Shown piece after piece: positions 42,867 through 52,989 of a DNA stretch of 64,000 nt; within the stretch, counting starts at the first letter, position 1, and the number at the start of each line of letters is the position of its first letter. The notes beneath the pieces were generated by a model. It made no database searches. It worked only from the letters and a program-made list of their open reading frames with translations, and was not told the origin of the DNA. The position numbers were made by a program, and so were the translations under genes. The stretch spans positions 82,461 through 146,460 of the forward strand of contig CAVWOV010000045.1 of the NCBI GenBank assembly GCA_963756715.1. The letters run 5' to 3'. Source of the DNA: VAZQ01 sp963756715. Lineage in GTDB: Bacteria; Pseudomonadota; Alphaproteobacteria; Rhizobiales; Xanthobacteraceae.

Positions 42867-45182
42867 TCACGCGCCGGCGCGGATCATCGCCACCAGCTTC
42901 GCAGGCATGATCGGCGTCTGCGCGATGCGGACGCCGAACGGTTGCAGCGCATCCTCGATCGCCGAAATGATCGCGGCGGCGGTCGGGATGGTGCTGACCT
43001 CGCCCGCGCCCTTGGCGCCGAGCGGATTGAGCGGCGACGGCGTCTGTTTGAACAGCGTGGTCATCATCGGCACTTCGGTCGCGCCCGGCAGGAGATAATC
43101 CGCAAACGTGGTGGTCACCGGTTGACCGCTCTCGTCGTAGCCCATCCATTCCAGCAGCGCGTTACCGAGGCCGTGCGCGATGCCGCCCTGCACCTGGCCC
43201 TCGACCAGCATCGGATTGATCAGCGTGCCGGAGTCCTGCATTGCCACGTAGTTGATCACGCGCACCGCGCCGGTCTCGATGTCGACCTCGACCTCGGCGG
43301 CGTGGCAGGCGTTCGCATAGGCGAGCGCATCGGTGCGCCAGTTGACGTTGGCCTCGAGGCCCGGCTCGACGTCGGGCGGATAGCCGTAGCCCGGTGCGCC
43401 CTTGAGAATGCGGGAGAGTTCGGCGAGCTTGACCGACAGGCCGGGCGCGCCGACCACACGCACCTCGCCGTCTACGAGTTCGAGATCGTGCTCCGCGGCT
43501 TCCAGCACATGGCTCGCCAGCTTCTTTGCCTTGCCGGCAACCGCGCGCGCGGCGAGCAGCACGGAGGAGCCGGCCGTCACGGTCTGGCGGCTCGCGAACG
43601 CGCCGAGACCAAGCGAGATGCCGCCGGTGTCGCCCGGCACGACGGTGATGTCTTCAGGCCTCAATCCGAGTTCGCCGGCGCAGATCTGCGCCAGCACCGT
43701 GCCGAGGCCCTGGCCGAGCGCGGCCGCGCCGGTGTGGACCGTAACGCGGCCGGTGTTCGACACCCGCACCAGCCCGGACTCGAACGGTCCGCGACCGGTG
43801 CCCTTGATGCCGTTGGCGAGCCCGATGCCGATGTAGCGGCCCTGCGCGCGCGCCGCCGCCTGGCGCTGCGGGAAGTCATGCCATCCGGCGGCCGCCAGCA
43901 CCTCGGCCTGGCAGGCCGGATAGTCGCCGCTGTCGTATTGCATCGAGGCGCCGGAGCGCGCCTTGAGCGGCTTGGTGTAGGGCATCTTCTCGGGCGGGAT
44001 GAGATTGCGGCGGCGGACTTCGGCGCGATCGAGCTTGAGTTCGCGCGCGACGCGGTCCATCAGCCGTTCCATCGCGAACGCCGCCTGCGGGTAGCCCGCG
44101 CCGCGTACTGACGACACCGGACACTTGTTGGTCGCGGCAACATTCACGTCCATCGCCAGCGCCGGCACCATGTAGGGCCCGCTCATCATCGACGCCGAGT
44201 TGTACGGGATGTTCACGTCCTGCAGCGCGTAGGCGCCGAGATCGTGCAGCAGGCTGCCGCGGATGCCGAGCACCTTGCCGTCTGCATCGACCGCGATGTC
44301 GAGCGACCAATACTGGTCGCGTTCCTGCGCGGCGTTGCTGAAATGCTCGCGGCGGTCCTCCACCCACTTGATCGAGCGTCCAAGCAGCTTCGCCGCCGCC
44401 ACCACGGCAATGTCCTCAGGATAGACGCAGAGCTTCGGGCCGAAGCCACCGCCGACATCGGGCGTCGCGACGCGCAGCCGGCTTTCGTCAAGGCCCAGCA
44501 GCGCGGTCAGTGACTGGAACAGATCGTGCGCCTTCTGGGTCGAGGCCCACACCATCATCGAGTCGTCACTGGCGCGGTATTCGGCGAGGATGCCGCGGCC
44601 CTCGATCGGATGGGCGGCGCCGCGATGTTGCCAGAGGTCCTCGTGGAAGACATGCGCGGCCTTGGCGAAGGCCGCACCGGCATCGCCAAACGCGACCTTG
44701 AGATTGGCGATGATGTTGCTGTTAAGCTCGCGGCGAACGGCGGGCGCGTTGGGCACGCCCGCGAGGCGGCAATCGGACACCGCGTCGAGCACGTCGTAGT
44801 CGACCGCGACCGTGGCAACGGCGTCCTCGGCGAGATAGCGGCTGTCGGCGACCACGATCGCGATCGTCTCGCCGACGTAGGAGGCCTCGCCATCGGCGAG
44901 CGCGAACGACCACAGCTTGTCGAGCGCCGTGCCGGAATTGGAATGGCGCAGCATCCTGCGCTGGACCAGCACCGGCGCAAGATCGTCGAGCGTCAGCACC
45001 GCGTGCACGCCGGGCAGCGCCAGCGCGTCGCGCGCATCGATCTGACGGATCAGCGCATGCGGATGCGGGCTGCGCACGAACGCGGCATGCAGTACGCCGG
45101 GCAGCGCGATGTCGTCGAGATAGCGGCCCTTGCCGGTGAGCAGCGGCCGGTCTTCACGCCGTGGCAAGCTCGCGCCGATCAT
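42867..45182 (-). CDS. xanthine dehydrogenase family Mo-binding subunit (third copy, no CoxG domain)
   Basis: A 771-residue large subunit. The N-terminal R-R-E-D-R-P-L-L-T-G-K-G-R-Y-L-D-D is typical; the Mo-pterin motifs read V-G-G-G-F-G-P-K, S-S-V-R-G-A-G-Y-P-Q, A-L-G-Q-G-L-G-T, and the catalytic Glu in G-A-K-G-A-G-E. The active-site loop V-R-G-A-G differs from the two fused paralogues, which have V-R-G-F-G. I chose ATG 45182; the longer frame upstream is repeat sequence. It has no FAD or Fe-S partner here. It lies downstream of UbiD, UbiD and TctC genes on the same strand, so it may act on an aromatic or N-heteroaromatic acid. Confidence 0.88.
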   Translation of the reverse strand: MIGASLPRREDRPLLTGKGRYLDDIALPGVLHAAFVRSPHPHALIRQIDARDALALPGVHAVLTLDDLAPVLVQRRMLRHSNSGTALDKLWSFALADGEASYVGETIAIVVADSRYLAEDAVATVAVDYDVLDAVSDCRLAGVPNAPAVRRELNSNIIANLKVAFGDAGAAFAKAAHVFHEDLWQHRGAAHPIEGRGILAEYRASDDSMMVWASTQKAHDLFQSLTALLGLDESRLRVATPDVGGGFGPKLCVYPEDIAVVAAAKLLGRSIKWVEDRREHFSNAAQERDQYWSLDIAVDADGKVLGIRGSLLHDLGAYALQDVNIPYNSASMMSGPYMVPALAMDVNVAATNKCPVSSVRGAGYPQAAFAMERLMDRVARELKLDRAEVRRRNLIPPEKMPYTKPLKARSGASMQYDSGDYPACQAEVLAAAGWHDFPQRQAAARAQGRYIGIGLANGIKGTGRGPFESGLVRVSNTGRVTVHTGAAALGQGLGTVLAQICAGELGLRPEDITVVPGDTGGISLGLGAFASRQTVTAGSSVLLAARAVAGKAKKLASHVLEAAEHDLELVDGEVRVVGAPGLSVKLAELSRILKGAPGYGYPPDVEPGLEANVNWRTDALAYANACHAAEVEVDIETGAVRVINYVAMQDSGTLINPMLVEGQVQGGIAHGLGNALLEWMGYDESGQPVTTTFADYLLPGATEVPMMTTLFKQTPSPLNPLGAKGAGEVSTIPTAAAIISAIEDALQPFGVRIAQTPIMPAKLVAMIRAGA

Positions 45183-45230
45183 GACGCTGCTCCGATGGCG
45201 TCGCGCGAATCGGCAATGCCGCGCGGTCTC

Positions 45231-45350
45231 CCCTCCCCCCGCGAAGCGGTGGGGAGGGGTCGGGGGTGGGGGGCGTCCGTGAACTCGCCGAACGTCCCCC
45301 ACCCCGCTCGCTACGCTCGCGACCCTCCCCACCGCTTCGCGGGGGGAGGG
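45231..45350. repeat. palindromic repeat, 'CCCTCCCC' type
   Basis: The stem CCCTCCCCCCGCGAAGCGG and its mirror CCGCTTCGCGGGGGGAGGG flank a G-rich centre with the inner palindrome CTCGCTACGCTCGCGA. It separates the third Mo-hydroxylase from the TctC gene. Confidence 0.75.
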
Positions 45351-45405
45351 TAAGATGCGGCTCGACTGGCGGAAGAAACGAAAATCTGACAACTCGACCA
45401 TGCTG

Positions 45406-46534
45406 CTAATTCGCGATCGCCTTGGCGGCCTTGGCGACCACGTCCTTCGGCGTGGCGTAAAGCTCGGCCAGAAGCTTGTCGAGCGCCGCGCCGGTCACCG
45501 GATTGACGTCGATCTTCATCTTCTGCGCTTCGGCCAGGAATTCCGGGTCCTTCATGGTGGCGTCGAACGCCGCGATCAGCGCAGCCTTGCGGTCGGCCGG
45601 AATGCCGGGCGGCGCCGCGAACGGCCGCGCCATCTGCTGGGCGGCGATAATCAGCTTCAGAACCTGAAGCTTCTCCGTATCCTTGGTCATATCCATCACC
45701 AGCGGAACGTCGCCAAGCTCAGGTTCCTTGCGGAATGCCGACTGCACCAGGATGTTGATCTTCTTGTCGCGGTACCAGGCGGCGTGACGGGTCTTGATCG
45801 TGCTCCAGGACAAGCCGCACAGCCCGTCGACCTCGCCGCGCTCCATCGCGAGCGAGATTTCGTTGGTGCCCGGATAGCCGGCGACGAGCTTCACCGGCGC
45901 GCCGAACACGCTCTTGAACAGCCGCGCAAAGATGTCGGGCTCCGAACTCGGGCCCTGGCCGCCGAGCGTCACCGGCTTCACCAAAAAGTCGGCCCAGGTC
46001 TTCACCGGCGAGGTGTGCCAGGTGACGCAGGTGGAGACGTCGTCGGTCACGCTGCCGATCCAGGAGAACTTGGTGCCGTCGAAGGTGGCGCCGCTCTCCA
46101 GCAGCGGATTGATGCCGGTCGTGCGTGCGAACGTGCCGAACACGCTGCCGTCCTTGGGCGCGGCCGCGTAGAGGAAGCTCGCCGCGCGCAGGCTGCCGGC
46201 GCCCGCCATGTTCTGCGGGATGATGGTCGGGTGACCCGGGAATGTGCTTGCCGATATAGCGCGCAAGATGCCGCGCATAGAGGTCGTAGCCGCCGCCCGC
46301 CGAAAATCCGATCAGCAGGTTGACGTTCTTGCCCTTGTAGAACTCCTCGACGCTTTGCGCGGCGGCGGGTTGGATGAGAACCAACATCGCGACGGCGGCA
46401 AGACAAAATGCCGGTGCCGACGTGAAGCTCTCTCCCGTTCGTCCCCGCGAAAGCGGGGACCCAGGCTTGCAACTCGAAGAGCTGGATTCCCGCTTACGCG
46501 GGAATGAACGGAGTTTGCGGATGATTCGGAGCAT
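45406..46534 (-). pseudogene. Bug/TctC-family receptor, frameshifted, with palindromic repeat inside the signal region
   Basis: From ATG 46534 (M-L-R-I-I-R-K-L-R) the frame passes through a palindromic repeat that encodes F-P-R-K-R-E-S-S-S-S-S-C-K-P-G. It then reaches a hydrophobic signal core (F-C-L-A-A-V-A-M-L-V-L-I-Q-P-A-A-A) and the mature start E-E-F-Y-K-G-K-N-V-N-L-L-I-G-F-S-A-G-G-G-Y-D. Near 46235 a one-base shift moves the gene to another frame (H-P-T-I-I-P-Q-N-M-A-G-A-G-S), which continues to the stop at 45406. The joined mature part is normal for TctC receptors. It sits 29 bases after UbiD and may deliver the acid that is decarboxylated. Confidence 0.8.
46436..46510. repeat. palindromic repeat, 'CGTTCGTCCCCGCGAA' type, inside a coding region
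   Basis: The halves CGTTCGTCCCCGCGAAAGCG and CGCTTACGCGGGAATGAACG lie in frame within the N-terminal signal region of the TctC-like gene on the minus strand, adding about 25 residues. This recalls protein-inserted palindromic elements known from Rickettsia. Confidence 0.75.
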
Positions 46535-46563
46535 GAGGGCTCGTCCTATTGGATAGGAATGAG

Positions 46564-48031
46564 CTATTGCGTCGGAAAAAGCTTGGGAAACTTCGCGCGG
46601 AGCTGCCGGCGCAGGTCGGCGCTGACATCGACCGTGACCGGGAACGTGCCCTTGAGCTTCTTGTCGTACGGAATGCAGGCATCGATCAGGATCCGGTTGT
46701 TGAAGTTGCCGGGCAGGAACAGCGGATCGCGCTTCGACGCCCACGCCTTCTGGATCATGTCGATGTCGGTGAGCGGATCGAAGCGGGTGCACATCGCCCA
46801 CAGCACCTGATCGAGATCGCCGGCGTCGATGTCCTCGTCGACCACCACGGTCCACTTGCCCGCATAGGCGCCGCCCTGGCAGGCCGCCGCGATGTGCAGC
46901 GCCTGCCGCGCATGGCCGGGATAGCGCTGCTTGATCTGGATGGCGGTGAAGCGCGTCGCCGGTCCGGCTTCGTGATTCCAGACGCCGAGCACTTCGGGGA
47001 CGCCGCAGGCATCGAGCGCGCGCCAGATCTGCGACGCGCCCGCGATGCCCTTCAGCAGGCCGGTCTCGTCCACCGGCTTGTGCTGCGGCGCGCAGGTGAG
47101 GATCGGGTCGTTGCGGTAGAGCACCGTCTTCACGTTCACGTAGGGCCGCGCCTGGGTGTCGTCGGAGTAGTAGCCCATCCATTCGCCGAACGGCCCTTCG
47201 GGCTTCACCTGTCCGGGAACGGTCTCGCCTTCGATCGCGATCTCGCAGTCGGCCGGGATCGGGAAGCCCGTATAACGGCCCGCGCACGACGTCGATCGGC
47301 TCGCCGCGCAGAGCCGCCCGCGATATCGATCTCGCTCACTTCCGGCAACGGGCTCGACGACAGCATGAACAAGAGCGGGTCCTGGCCGCACAGGATCACG
47401 ACCTTCATCGGCTGGCCGCGCTCGAAGTTCTTGTCGCGATGGATGCGGCCGTGCTTGCCCTCGGTGATCTGGCAGCCGACCGTCTTGCCGTCATAGACCT
47501 GCAGCGATAGGCGCCGAGATTGAACCAGCCGGTGTCGGGGTCCTGCGTCATCACGCAGTCGGCGGTGCCGATGAAGCGTGCGGTGTCCTTCTCGTGGTGG
47601 CGCGGCACCGGAAATTTCAGCACGTCGATGGCGTCGCCTTCCATGACGTTCTCGAAGATCGGCCCGTCGTTGACGAAGCGCGGCGGCAGCGGCTTCAGCT
47701 CCTGCATGCGGGCGTGATACTTCTGCACGATGTCGGCCTTGCGCTCGTAGTCGAGCGGCAGGCCGAGCGTCAGCGCGATGCGCCGCACCGACGAGAGCTG
47801 GCCGTAAAGCGTGCGGTAGCCCGCGGGGTAGCCGGGCACATTGTCGAACAGGATCGCGGGCGCGGTGCCGCCGCTCTTCTCGGTGAGCATGTGGGTGAGC
47901 GCGCCCATCTCGACGTCCCAGCTCGCGCCGTCGACCTTCTTGAGTTCGCCGAGCTTGTCGACCTGGTCGAGCCAGCCGCGCAGCCCGCGATATTGCATGC
48001 GCGATTTCGAGGCGGATTCGGCGACGGCCAT
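46564..48031 (-). pseudogene. UbiD-family decarboxylase (copy 1), three frame disruptions
   Basis: A prenylated-FMN-dependent (de)carboxylase by family. The N-terminal part (ATG 48031, M-A-V-A-E-S) has the UbiD segments D-K-L-G-E-L-K-K-V-D, L-F-D-N-V-P-G-Y and T-Q-D-P-D-T-G-W-F-N-L-G-A-Y-R. Frame changes occur near 47503, 47312 and 47282; the intervening pieces (V-Y-D-G-K-T-V-G-C-Q-I, then L-R-G-E-P-I-D-V-V-R) are family-typical in successive frames. The rest (Y-T-G-F-P-I-P-A-D-C-E-I-A-I-E-G) is intact to the stop. The E-x-x-x-R-x-x-E-type acid triad region cannot be checked across the breaks. Joined size is about 490 residues. The cofactor-making UbiX is not in the window. Confidence 0.82.
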
Positions 48032-48108
48032 GTGTTTCTCCAATTCTGTGGCGTCGATCATCTATAGCGCCGGGCCCCTGGGCGGCAAAGACAGATAGCG
48101 GCAAGCAG

Positions 48109-49610
48109 TTATGTCTTCGGCAACACATGCGCCCACTTGGCGCGGATGCGGGCGTCGAGTTCGCTGGCTGGAGCGCGCCACGATCGGGAAGGTGTCGCGC
48201 CGCTTCCACGGCTTGCAGGCGTCGATCACCACCCGCGCGTTGCGCGGATCGTCGGTGCCGTAGGCCATCGGGTCGAGCACCGTGCTCCAGCAGCCGCGCA
48301 AAGTCTCAAGTCCTTCCCGCGGATCAAACCGCGTGCACATCGCCCACACCACCTGGTCCATGTCGGCCGGATCGATGTCGTCGTCGACCACCACCACGAA
48401 GCGGTTGGCGTAGGCGCCGGCGTGGCACTGCGAGGCGATCAGCCCGGCCTGCTTGGCGTGGCCGCCATACTGCTGCTTGATCGCGACCGTGAGCCAGAGC
48501 CGGCTGCCGCCCGCCGCATGCGCCCACACGCCTTTCACCTCCGGCACGCCGGCGGCTTCAAGCTGGTTCCAGACCGCGCCGGAGCGGTAGGTGCCGCGAT
48601 AGAACGAGTCGTCGTCGGGCGGCACGCCCGGGATGGCGCCGAGCAGCACCGGATCGTTGCGGTGCATGAAGGTCTCGATGCGGATCGCCGGCTCCTTCTT
48701 GTGGCCGCCCGCGTAGTAGCCGGTCCATTCGCCGAGCGGCCCTTCGTCGAGCAGGTCGTCCGGATGGACGAAGCCCTCGAACGCGATCTCCGCATGGGCC
48801 GGAATCGGCAGGCCGGTGCGCGGCCCCTCGATCACCTCGACCGGCTCGCCGATCAAGCCGCCGACAACGTCGTATTCATTCTTGCCGTAGGGAATTTCGA
48901 GCCCCGCCACCATGAACAGCGCCGGGTGCATGCCACACACCACCGCGACCGGGCACGGCTCGCCGCGCTCGTGGTAACGGCGCTTGATGAGATCGCCGTG
49001 CTTGCCCTTGGAGCACATCACGGTCGCGACGTTCGGCCCCTGCGACTGCACCCGGTAGGCGCCGTAGTTGATCCAGCCGGTGTCCGGATCGCGCATGATC
49101 ACCATGTCGCCGGTGCCGATGTAGTAGCCGCCGTCGTGCTCGTGCCAGCGCGGCGTCGGAATCCTGGTGATGTCGATGTCCTTGCCGGTGTGGACGTTCT
49201 CCAGGAGCGGGCCGGACTTGACCACCGCGGGCGGGATGTTGCGCGCCTCCTTCATGTATTTGCGCCAGTAGGAGACGAGTTCGACCGCCGAGCCGTCGGC
49301 CGGAAGGCCAAGCGTGAGATTGATCCGCCGCACCGAGGTGAGGATGTTCGCCAGGATGCGGTGGCCGCGCGGGATAGCCCGGGATGTCGTCGAACAGCAC
49401 CGCCTTGTTGCCCATCTTGCGCATGTAGAGATCGACGATGCCGCCGATCTCCGCCTCGCGCTCGGCGCCGGCGATCTCCTGCACCTCGTCCGCCGCCCGC
49501 AGCGCCTCGATCCAGGCCCGCAGGTCCTGCCTGGGCCTCGCCGCTGACGCCGCCGCGCCCGACGCTTTCTTGGATGCACGCTTGGTGCTGCGGATGTCGG
49601 CAATGGTCAT
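48109..49610 (-). pseudogene. UbiD-family decarboxylase (copy 2), two frame disruptions
   Basis: A paralogue directly upstream of copy 1 (77-base gap). ATG 49610 starts M-T-I-A-D-I-R-S-T-K, with a basic Ala-rich leader, then the UbiD domain: D-E-V-Q-E-I-A-G-A-E-R-E-A-E-I-G-G, L-F-D-D-I-P-G-Y. A one-base insertion near 49377 shifts to R-G-H-R-I-L-A-N-I-L-T-S-V-R-R. The long middle (W-I-N-Y-G-A-Y-R-V-Q-S-Q-G-P, G-L-P-I-P-A-H-A-E-I-A-F-E-G, G-E-W-T-G-Y-Y-A-G-G) is intact. A last shift near 48165 restores E-L-D-A-R-I-R-A-K-W and the stop at 48109. Two different UbiDs in tandem suggest a heteromer or two related substrates. Confidence 0.82.
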
Positions 49611-50655
49611 CGGGCACTCCTTGATGGCTGCTCGACGATCACTTTAGCAGGCCGAAGCGGTCTTGCCTCCTGGTCCGTTGTGGCCGCGCGGTGTTTGAGG
49701 CTTCCGACCTTCTCGCCTCCCGGTTTCAAGCCTCACGAACTACTCGTCGCGTGGTGGCGACTCTCTCCTCCGTTCGTGCCCGCGAAAGCGGGCATCCAGG
49801 CTTCTTCTTTTGCTGCGCTTCGCGCGCTGGGTCCCCGCTTCCGCGGGGACGAACGGAGAGAGAGAGAGATGCGCGGAGCGCACGAACGGAGAGAAAGAAT
49901 GCGCGTCGGGCGACCACGGCGTTATTCACCCGTCATGCGCGCAAAGCGTCGCCGCCCGGGGGCTGGCATTTCGGGCACCGGGCGTGCCCTTTCCGTGTGC
50001 TCCCCGAAAATGAGGGGAGCGGAGCGCCGACAGGCGCATCCAGACTAATCGCAGCTTGCGAGGCCAGCCCGTGGCGCGGTGCGCGCTGAGTGAACAGCGC
50101 GCTCGCCTCTCGGCGCTCCACTGGTGACGATCGCCCTCGCCTCCGTGAGACGAGAACCGGCGTCGGGCCGCGCTTTGCGGTGAGGGCTTGGACCTCATCC
50201 GTCAGCGAGCTCCTCGCAGGCGGGCCGTAGTACCCAGCCGGGCGGAGCCCCGACGCCGCCCGGGTGCCGTGCGTGCGAGGCACGGCGCGCAGGCGCCACA
50301 CCAGACCGAAGCCTCGCGGCCTCAGTCATCGACGGGGGTTGGCGGGCAGACTTTGCGGCCCGGAGGCCGCATCTCCGGCCCCAACCCAAGCGGATGCCGG
50401 GCTCGCCCGGTATCCGCCAAGATCACCGGCGCACTCGCGCCGGCACTTCGTCGATCCGCTCCACCTCAAGACGCCTCATGAAGCGCCCCTCGATGAGCGG
50501 GGTACGGGAAGATAGGCGCATATTAGGAATAAAGTCAAGACGTGGCCAATCGCCTCCATGCTGGATAACTGGATAAAATGTGACTGAGCTTCGCCTAATC
50601 CCCCACGAATTCGCGGCCTGCACCCAACTTCATGTTCATCGGAGAGATCGGACAC
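49611..50655. other. gene-free region, repeat-rich and structured
   Basis: About 1 kb without a credible gene. A palindromic repeat lies at 49771-49855. From about 49930 to 50520 the sequence is very GC-rich with many small inverted repeats (GGCCCGGAGGCC, GCGCCGGC types) and short open frames in all directions that lack ribosome sites. It could be a dispersed non-coding repeat of the genome. After 50520 GC drops. Confidence 0.5.
49771..49855. repeat. palindromic repeat, 'CGTTCGTCCCCGCGAA' type
   Basis: The halves CGTTCGTGCCCGCGAAAGCG and CGCTTCCGCGGGGACGAACG flank a variable centre. It lies in the gap upstream of the UbiD genes. Confidence 0.78.
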
Positions 50656-51090
50656 ATGTCCTACGTCGGTACTGCAAAGCTCCTGTCCGCCCGATTTGAG
50701 AACTATCTTGCGGCCATGGTCCGGCCAATTCCTGAAGAGCGGATAGTCGCCGGACTTATACAGTCATTCTACACTTGGTTTTTTGCAATTATTCGAAATG
50801 CGTTCATCTGTGGCGTTTTGCGCTATCTCGCAGATGTGAGTAAAAGTCCAACGTTGCAAACATTGGCCGATGTGGCCTATTTCGTGCTCGCAGCTTATTG
50901 CTTATCGTATATCAATATGTGGGTTCTGACTCCGTTTCATTTCGTCAAGCACAAGCGACTTGGGTTCTTGCTCGACGGCTTGGTGACACTAATCGTTCTC
51001 TTGGCGCTCTGGTACGCGATCTTGTGGGGAATACCGTTTGCTATCAGCGAAATCGCCAGCGGACACGCTGCGTCTCACAATGCTTCATAG
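50656..51090 (+). CDS. hypothetical membrane protein
   Basis: A 144-residue protein with about three hydrophobic segments: around residues 35-55 (F-Y-T-W-F-F-A-I-I-R-N-A-F-I), 75-97 (Y-F-V-L-A-A-Y-C-L-S-Y-I-N-M-W-V-L) and 106-130 (G-L-V-T-L-I-V-L-L-A-L-W-Y-A-I-L-W-G). I chose ATG 50656, preceded by GGAGAG; an in-frame ATG at 50632 has no ribosome site. Lower GC than its surroundings. No family recognised. Confidence 0.55.
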   Translation: MSYVGTAKLLSARFENYLAAMVRPIPEERIVAGLIQSFYTWFFAIIRNAFICGVLRYLADVSKSPTLQTLADVAYFVLAAYCLSYINMWVLTPFHFVKHKRLGFLLDGLVTLIVLLALWYAILWGIPFAISEIASGHAASHNAS

Positions 51091-51382
51091 AATTCCTCCG
51101 CTCTCTCTTCATGCCGTAGTCCGTAGCAAATAACCGGATCCGGGCAGCCTGCCACAATACAAATAAAGCCGCATGGCGCTCGCTCTGCGGGAGTCTCCGC
51201 ATCAAGATGCGGCGGGTTACGCTCGGGCCGACGCGCTTTACGCGTTGGCGCATCGGGTGAGCACCGCTCGGAATAACCACCATCGCGTGGGGCGCGGCGC
51301 GCGCAGGTTGCCACGGTTCCTTTCGGCGCGGACCTTGGATACAATGCTCGCTGCGAAGGATATCTTTTCGCGAGACCCGGCT

Positions 51383-52762
51383 ATGCGAATGTCACGGCGA
51401 TCCCTGCTGCGCGATGCGGCAGGCGCCGCCCTTGCGGCCACCCTGCCTCGGACAGCCGCGGCGACCGAACGCACGGCCTTGCTGATGCAGAGCCGGCAGA
51501 TCGAGGTCGGCGGCAAGGCGGCGACCCGGTACAAAGTCTCGCAGCCGTCGGGTGCTTTCGGTCTCGTCCTGAACGAAGGCGATGCGTTCAATGTGCGACT
51601 GGAGAATCGTCTGCCGGTGACGGCCGGACTGCACTGGCACGGAATGACCGAGCCGTGGCGCCAGGACGGTGTGCCTTATCTCTCCGGCCCGCCGCTCGCG
51701 CCTGGGGCGGCGCGCGACTACCAGTTTCCCGGGATTCCGCCTGGGACGCGCTGGATGCATTCGCACTTCGGTCTCGAAGAGCAGAACCTCCTCGCCGCCC
51801 CGCTGATCATTCGCGAGACCAGCGCCATCCGCCAGAACCTGCAGGAGATCATCGTCTTCCTGGAAGACTTTGCGTGGACGAGCCCGAACGAGATCTTTGA
51901 GCGGCTGCGCAACCGGCCAGCGATGAGCATGACCGAACGTCCGGCCGCGGCGGCTCCCGACCTCAACGACGTCGACTACGACGCCTACCTCGCCAACGAC
52001 CGGACGCTTGACGATCCCGACGTGATCCAGGTCGAGCGCAACGCCGAGGTACGTCTGCGCGTCATCAATGCCAGCGCGTCGAGCAACTTCACCGTCGATC
52101 TCGGCAACCTCCAGGGCACACTGGTGACCGTCGACGGTAATCCGATCGTGCCTTTCACCGCGCGGCGGTTTCCGATCGCGATCGCGCAACGCGCGGACAT
52201 CATCCTGCGCGTGCCCGCCGACGGCGCCGCCGTGCCAATCCTGGCGATGGGCGAAGGCCGGCGGCTGCGGGCCGGCATCATCCTGCAGCCGCGCGGCGCG
52301 ACGATCGCGAAGATCGCCGCCAACGCCAATGAGCCGGGACCGCAGGTCGCCCTCGCGCAGGAGTTGCTCATCAAGGCGAGCGCGCCGCTGCCGGCCAAGG
52401 CGCCGGACCGTTCAATTCCCGTCGAGCTGACCGGCAACATGATGGCGTACTCTTGGGAGATGCCGATCCATGGCGTATTGGGAATGCCAGCCACGGCGGA
52501 TCGCGGCGAGCAAGTCGAACTCGTATTCAGCAATAAGACGATGATGTCGCATCCCATGCACCTGCATGGGCACGTCTTCCAGGTCACGCAGATCAATGAG
52601 CAGAGGATCGATGGCGCGATCCGCGACACCATCCTGGTGCCGCCGAAGGCGACAGTGAAGGTCGTCTTCGACGCGGACAATCCGGGCCTGTGGGCCTTTC
52701 ACTGCCATAACCTCTACCACATGGCGGCCGGCATGTTTTCAACGCTGGTCTATCGCGGCTAA
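51383..52762 (+). CDS. multicopper oxidase, Tat-exported
   Basis: A 459-residue periplasmic oxidase. The Tat signal M-R-M-S-R-R-S-L-L-R-D-A-A-G-A-A-L-A-A-T is at the N-terminus. All four copper motifs are present: H-W-H-G near residue 84, H-S-H near 126, H-P-M-H-L-H-G-H near 390 and H-C-H-N-L-Y-H-M-A-A-G-M near 440, with Met as the expected axial T1 position. The arrangement is that of CopA/CumA/laccase-like enzymes that oxidise metals or phenols with O2. The frame is open back to 51173, but that part has no signal-like sequence. No copper-resistance partner genes are adjacent. Confidence 0.87.
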   Translation: MRMSRRSLLRDAAGAALAATLPRTAAATERTALLMQSRQIEVGGKAATRYKVSQPSGAFGLVLNEGDAFNVRLENRLPVTAGLHWHGMTEPWRQDGVPYLSGPPLAPGAARDYQFPGIPPGTRWMHSHFGLEEQNLLAAPLIIRETSAIRQNLQEIIVFLEDFAWTSPNEIFERLRNRPAMSMTERPAAAAPDLNDVDYDAYLANDRTLDDPDVIQVERNAEVRLRVINASASSNFTVDLGNLQGTLVTVDGNPIVPFTARRFPIAIAQRADIILRVPADGAAVPILAMGEGRRLRAGIILQPRGATIAKIAANANEPGPQVALAQELLIKASAPLPAKAPDRSIPVELTGNMMAYSWEMPIHGVLGMPATADRGEQVELVFSNKTMMSHPMHLHGHVFQVTQINEQRIDGAIRDTILVPPKATVKVVFDADNPGLWAFHCHNLYHMAAGMFSTLVYRG

Positions 52763-52803
52763 CTCACGTCGCGAATTGACGCATAGTCCGCCGTCGCAAA
52801 AGC

Positions 52804-52831
52804 GGCGGGTTACGCCTTCGGCTAACCCGCC
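52804..52831. repeat. hairpin element (GGCGGGTTA / TAACCCGCC)
   Basis: A 9-bp perfect stem with a 10-base loop lies 41 bases after the multicopper oxidase stop. It resembles a dispersed palindromic element and could also act as a transcription terminator, though no T-run follows. Confidence 0.55.
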
Positions 52832-52989
52832 CTACAGACTCGGCATCTCGGCATAAAGCGGCTGCATCCCCACCGCCGTTTCTGTCGTGCCACCCCCTCC
52901 CCGCCGCCGAAACGGCCGTCCGGGCGCGTGTCTTCCGCCACCGCCGTCAGCACCGCTGCCCTACATTCTCACATAAGGAGCAGTGTGCC

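Noticed and set aside
44526..45353. Long open frame on the plus strand opposite the third Mo-hydroxylase
   Set aside because: The minus-strand frame carries all XDH-family motifs; the plus-strand product is Arg/Gly-rich without recognisable domains.
50188..50515. Short open frames in the GC-rich gap
   Set aside because: Overlapping frames in all directions, no ribosome sites, Arg/Pro/Gly-rich products typical of non-coding GC-rich DNA.
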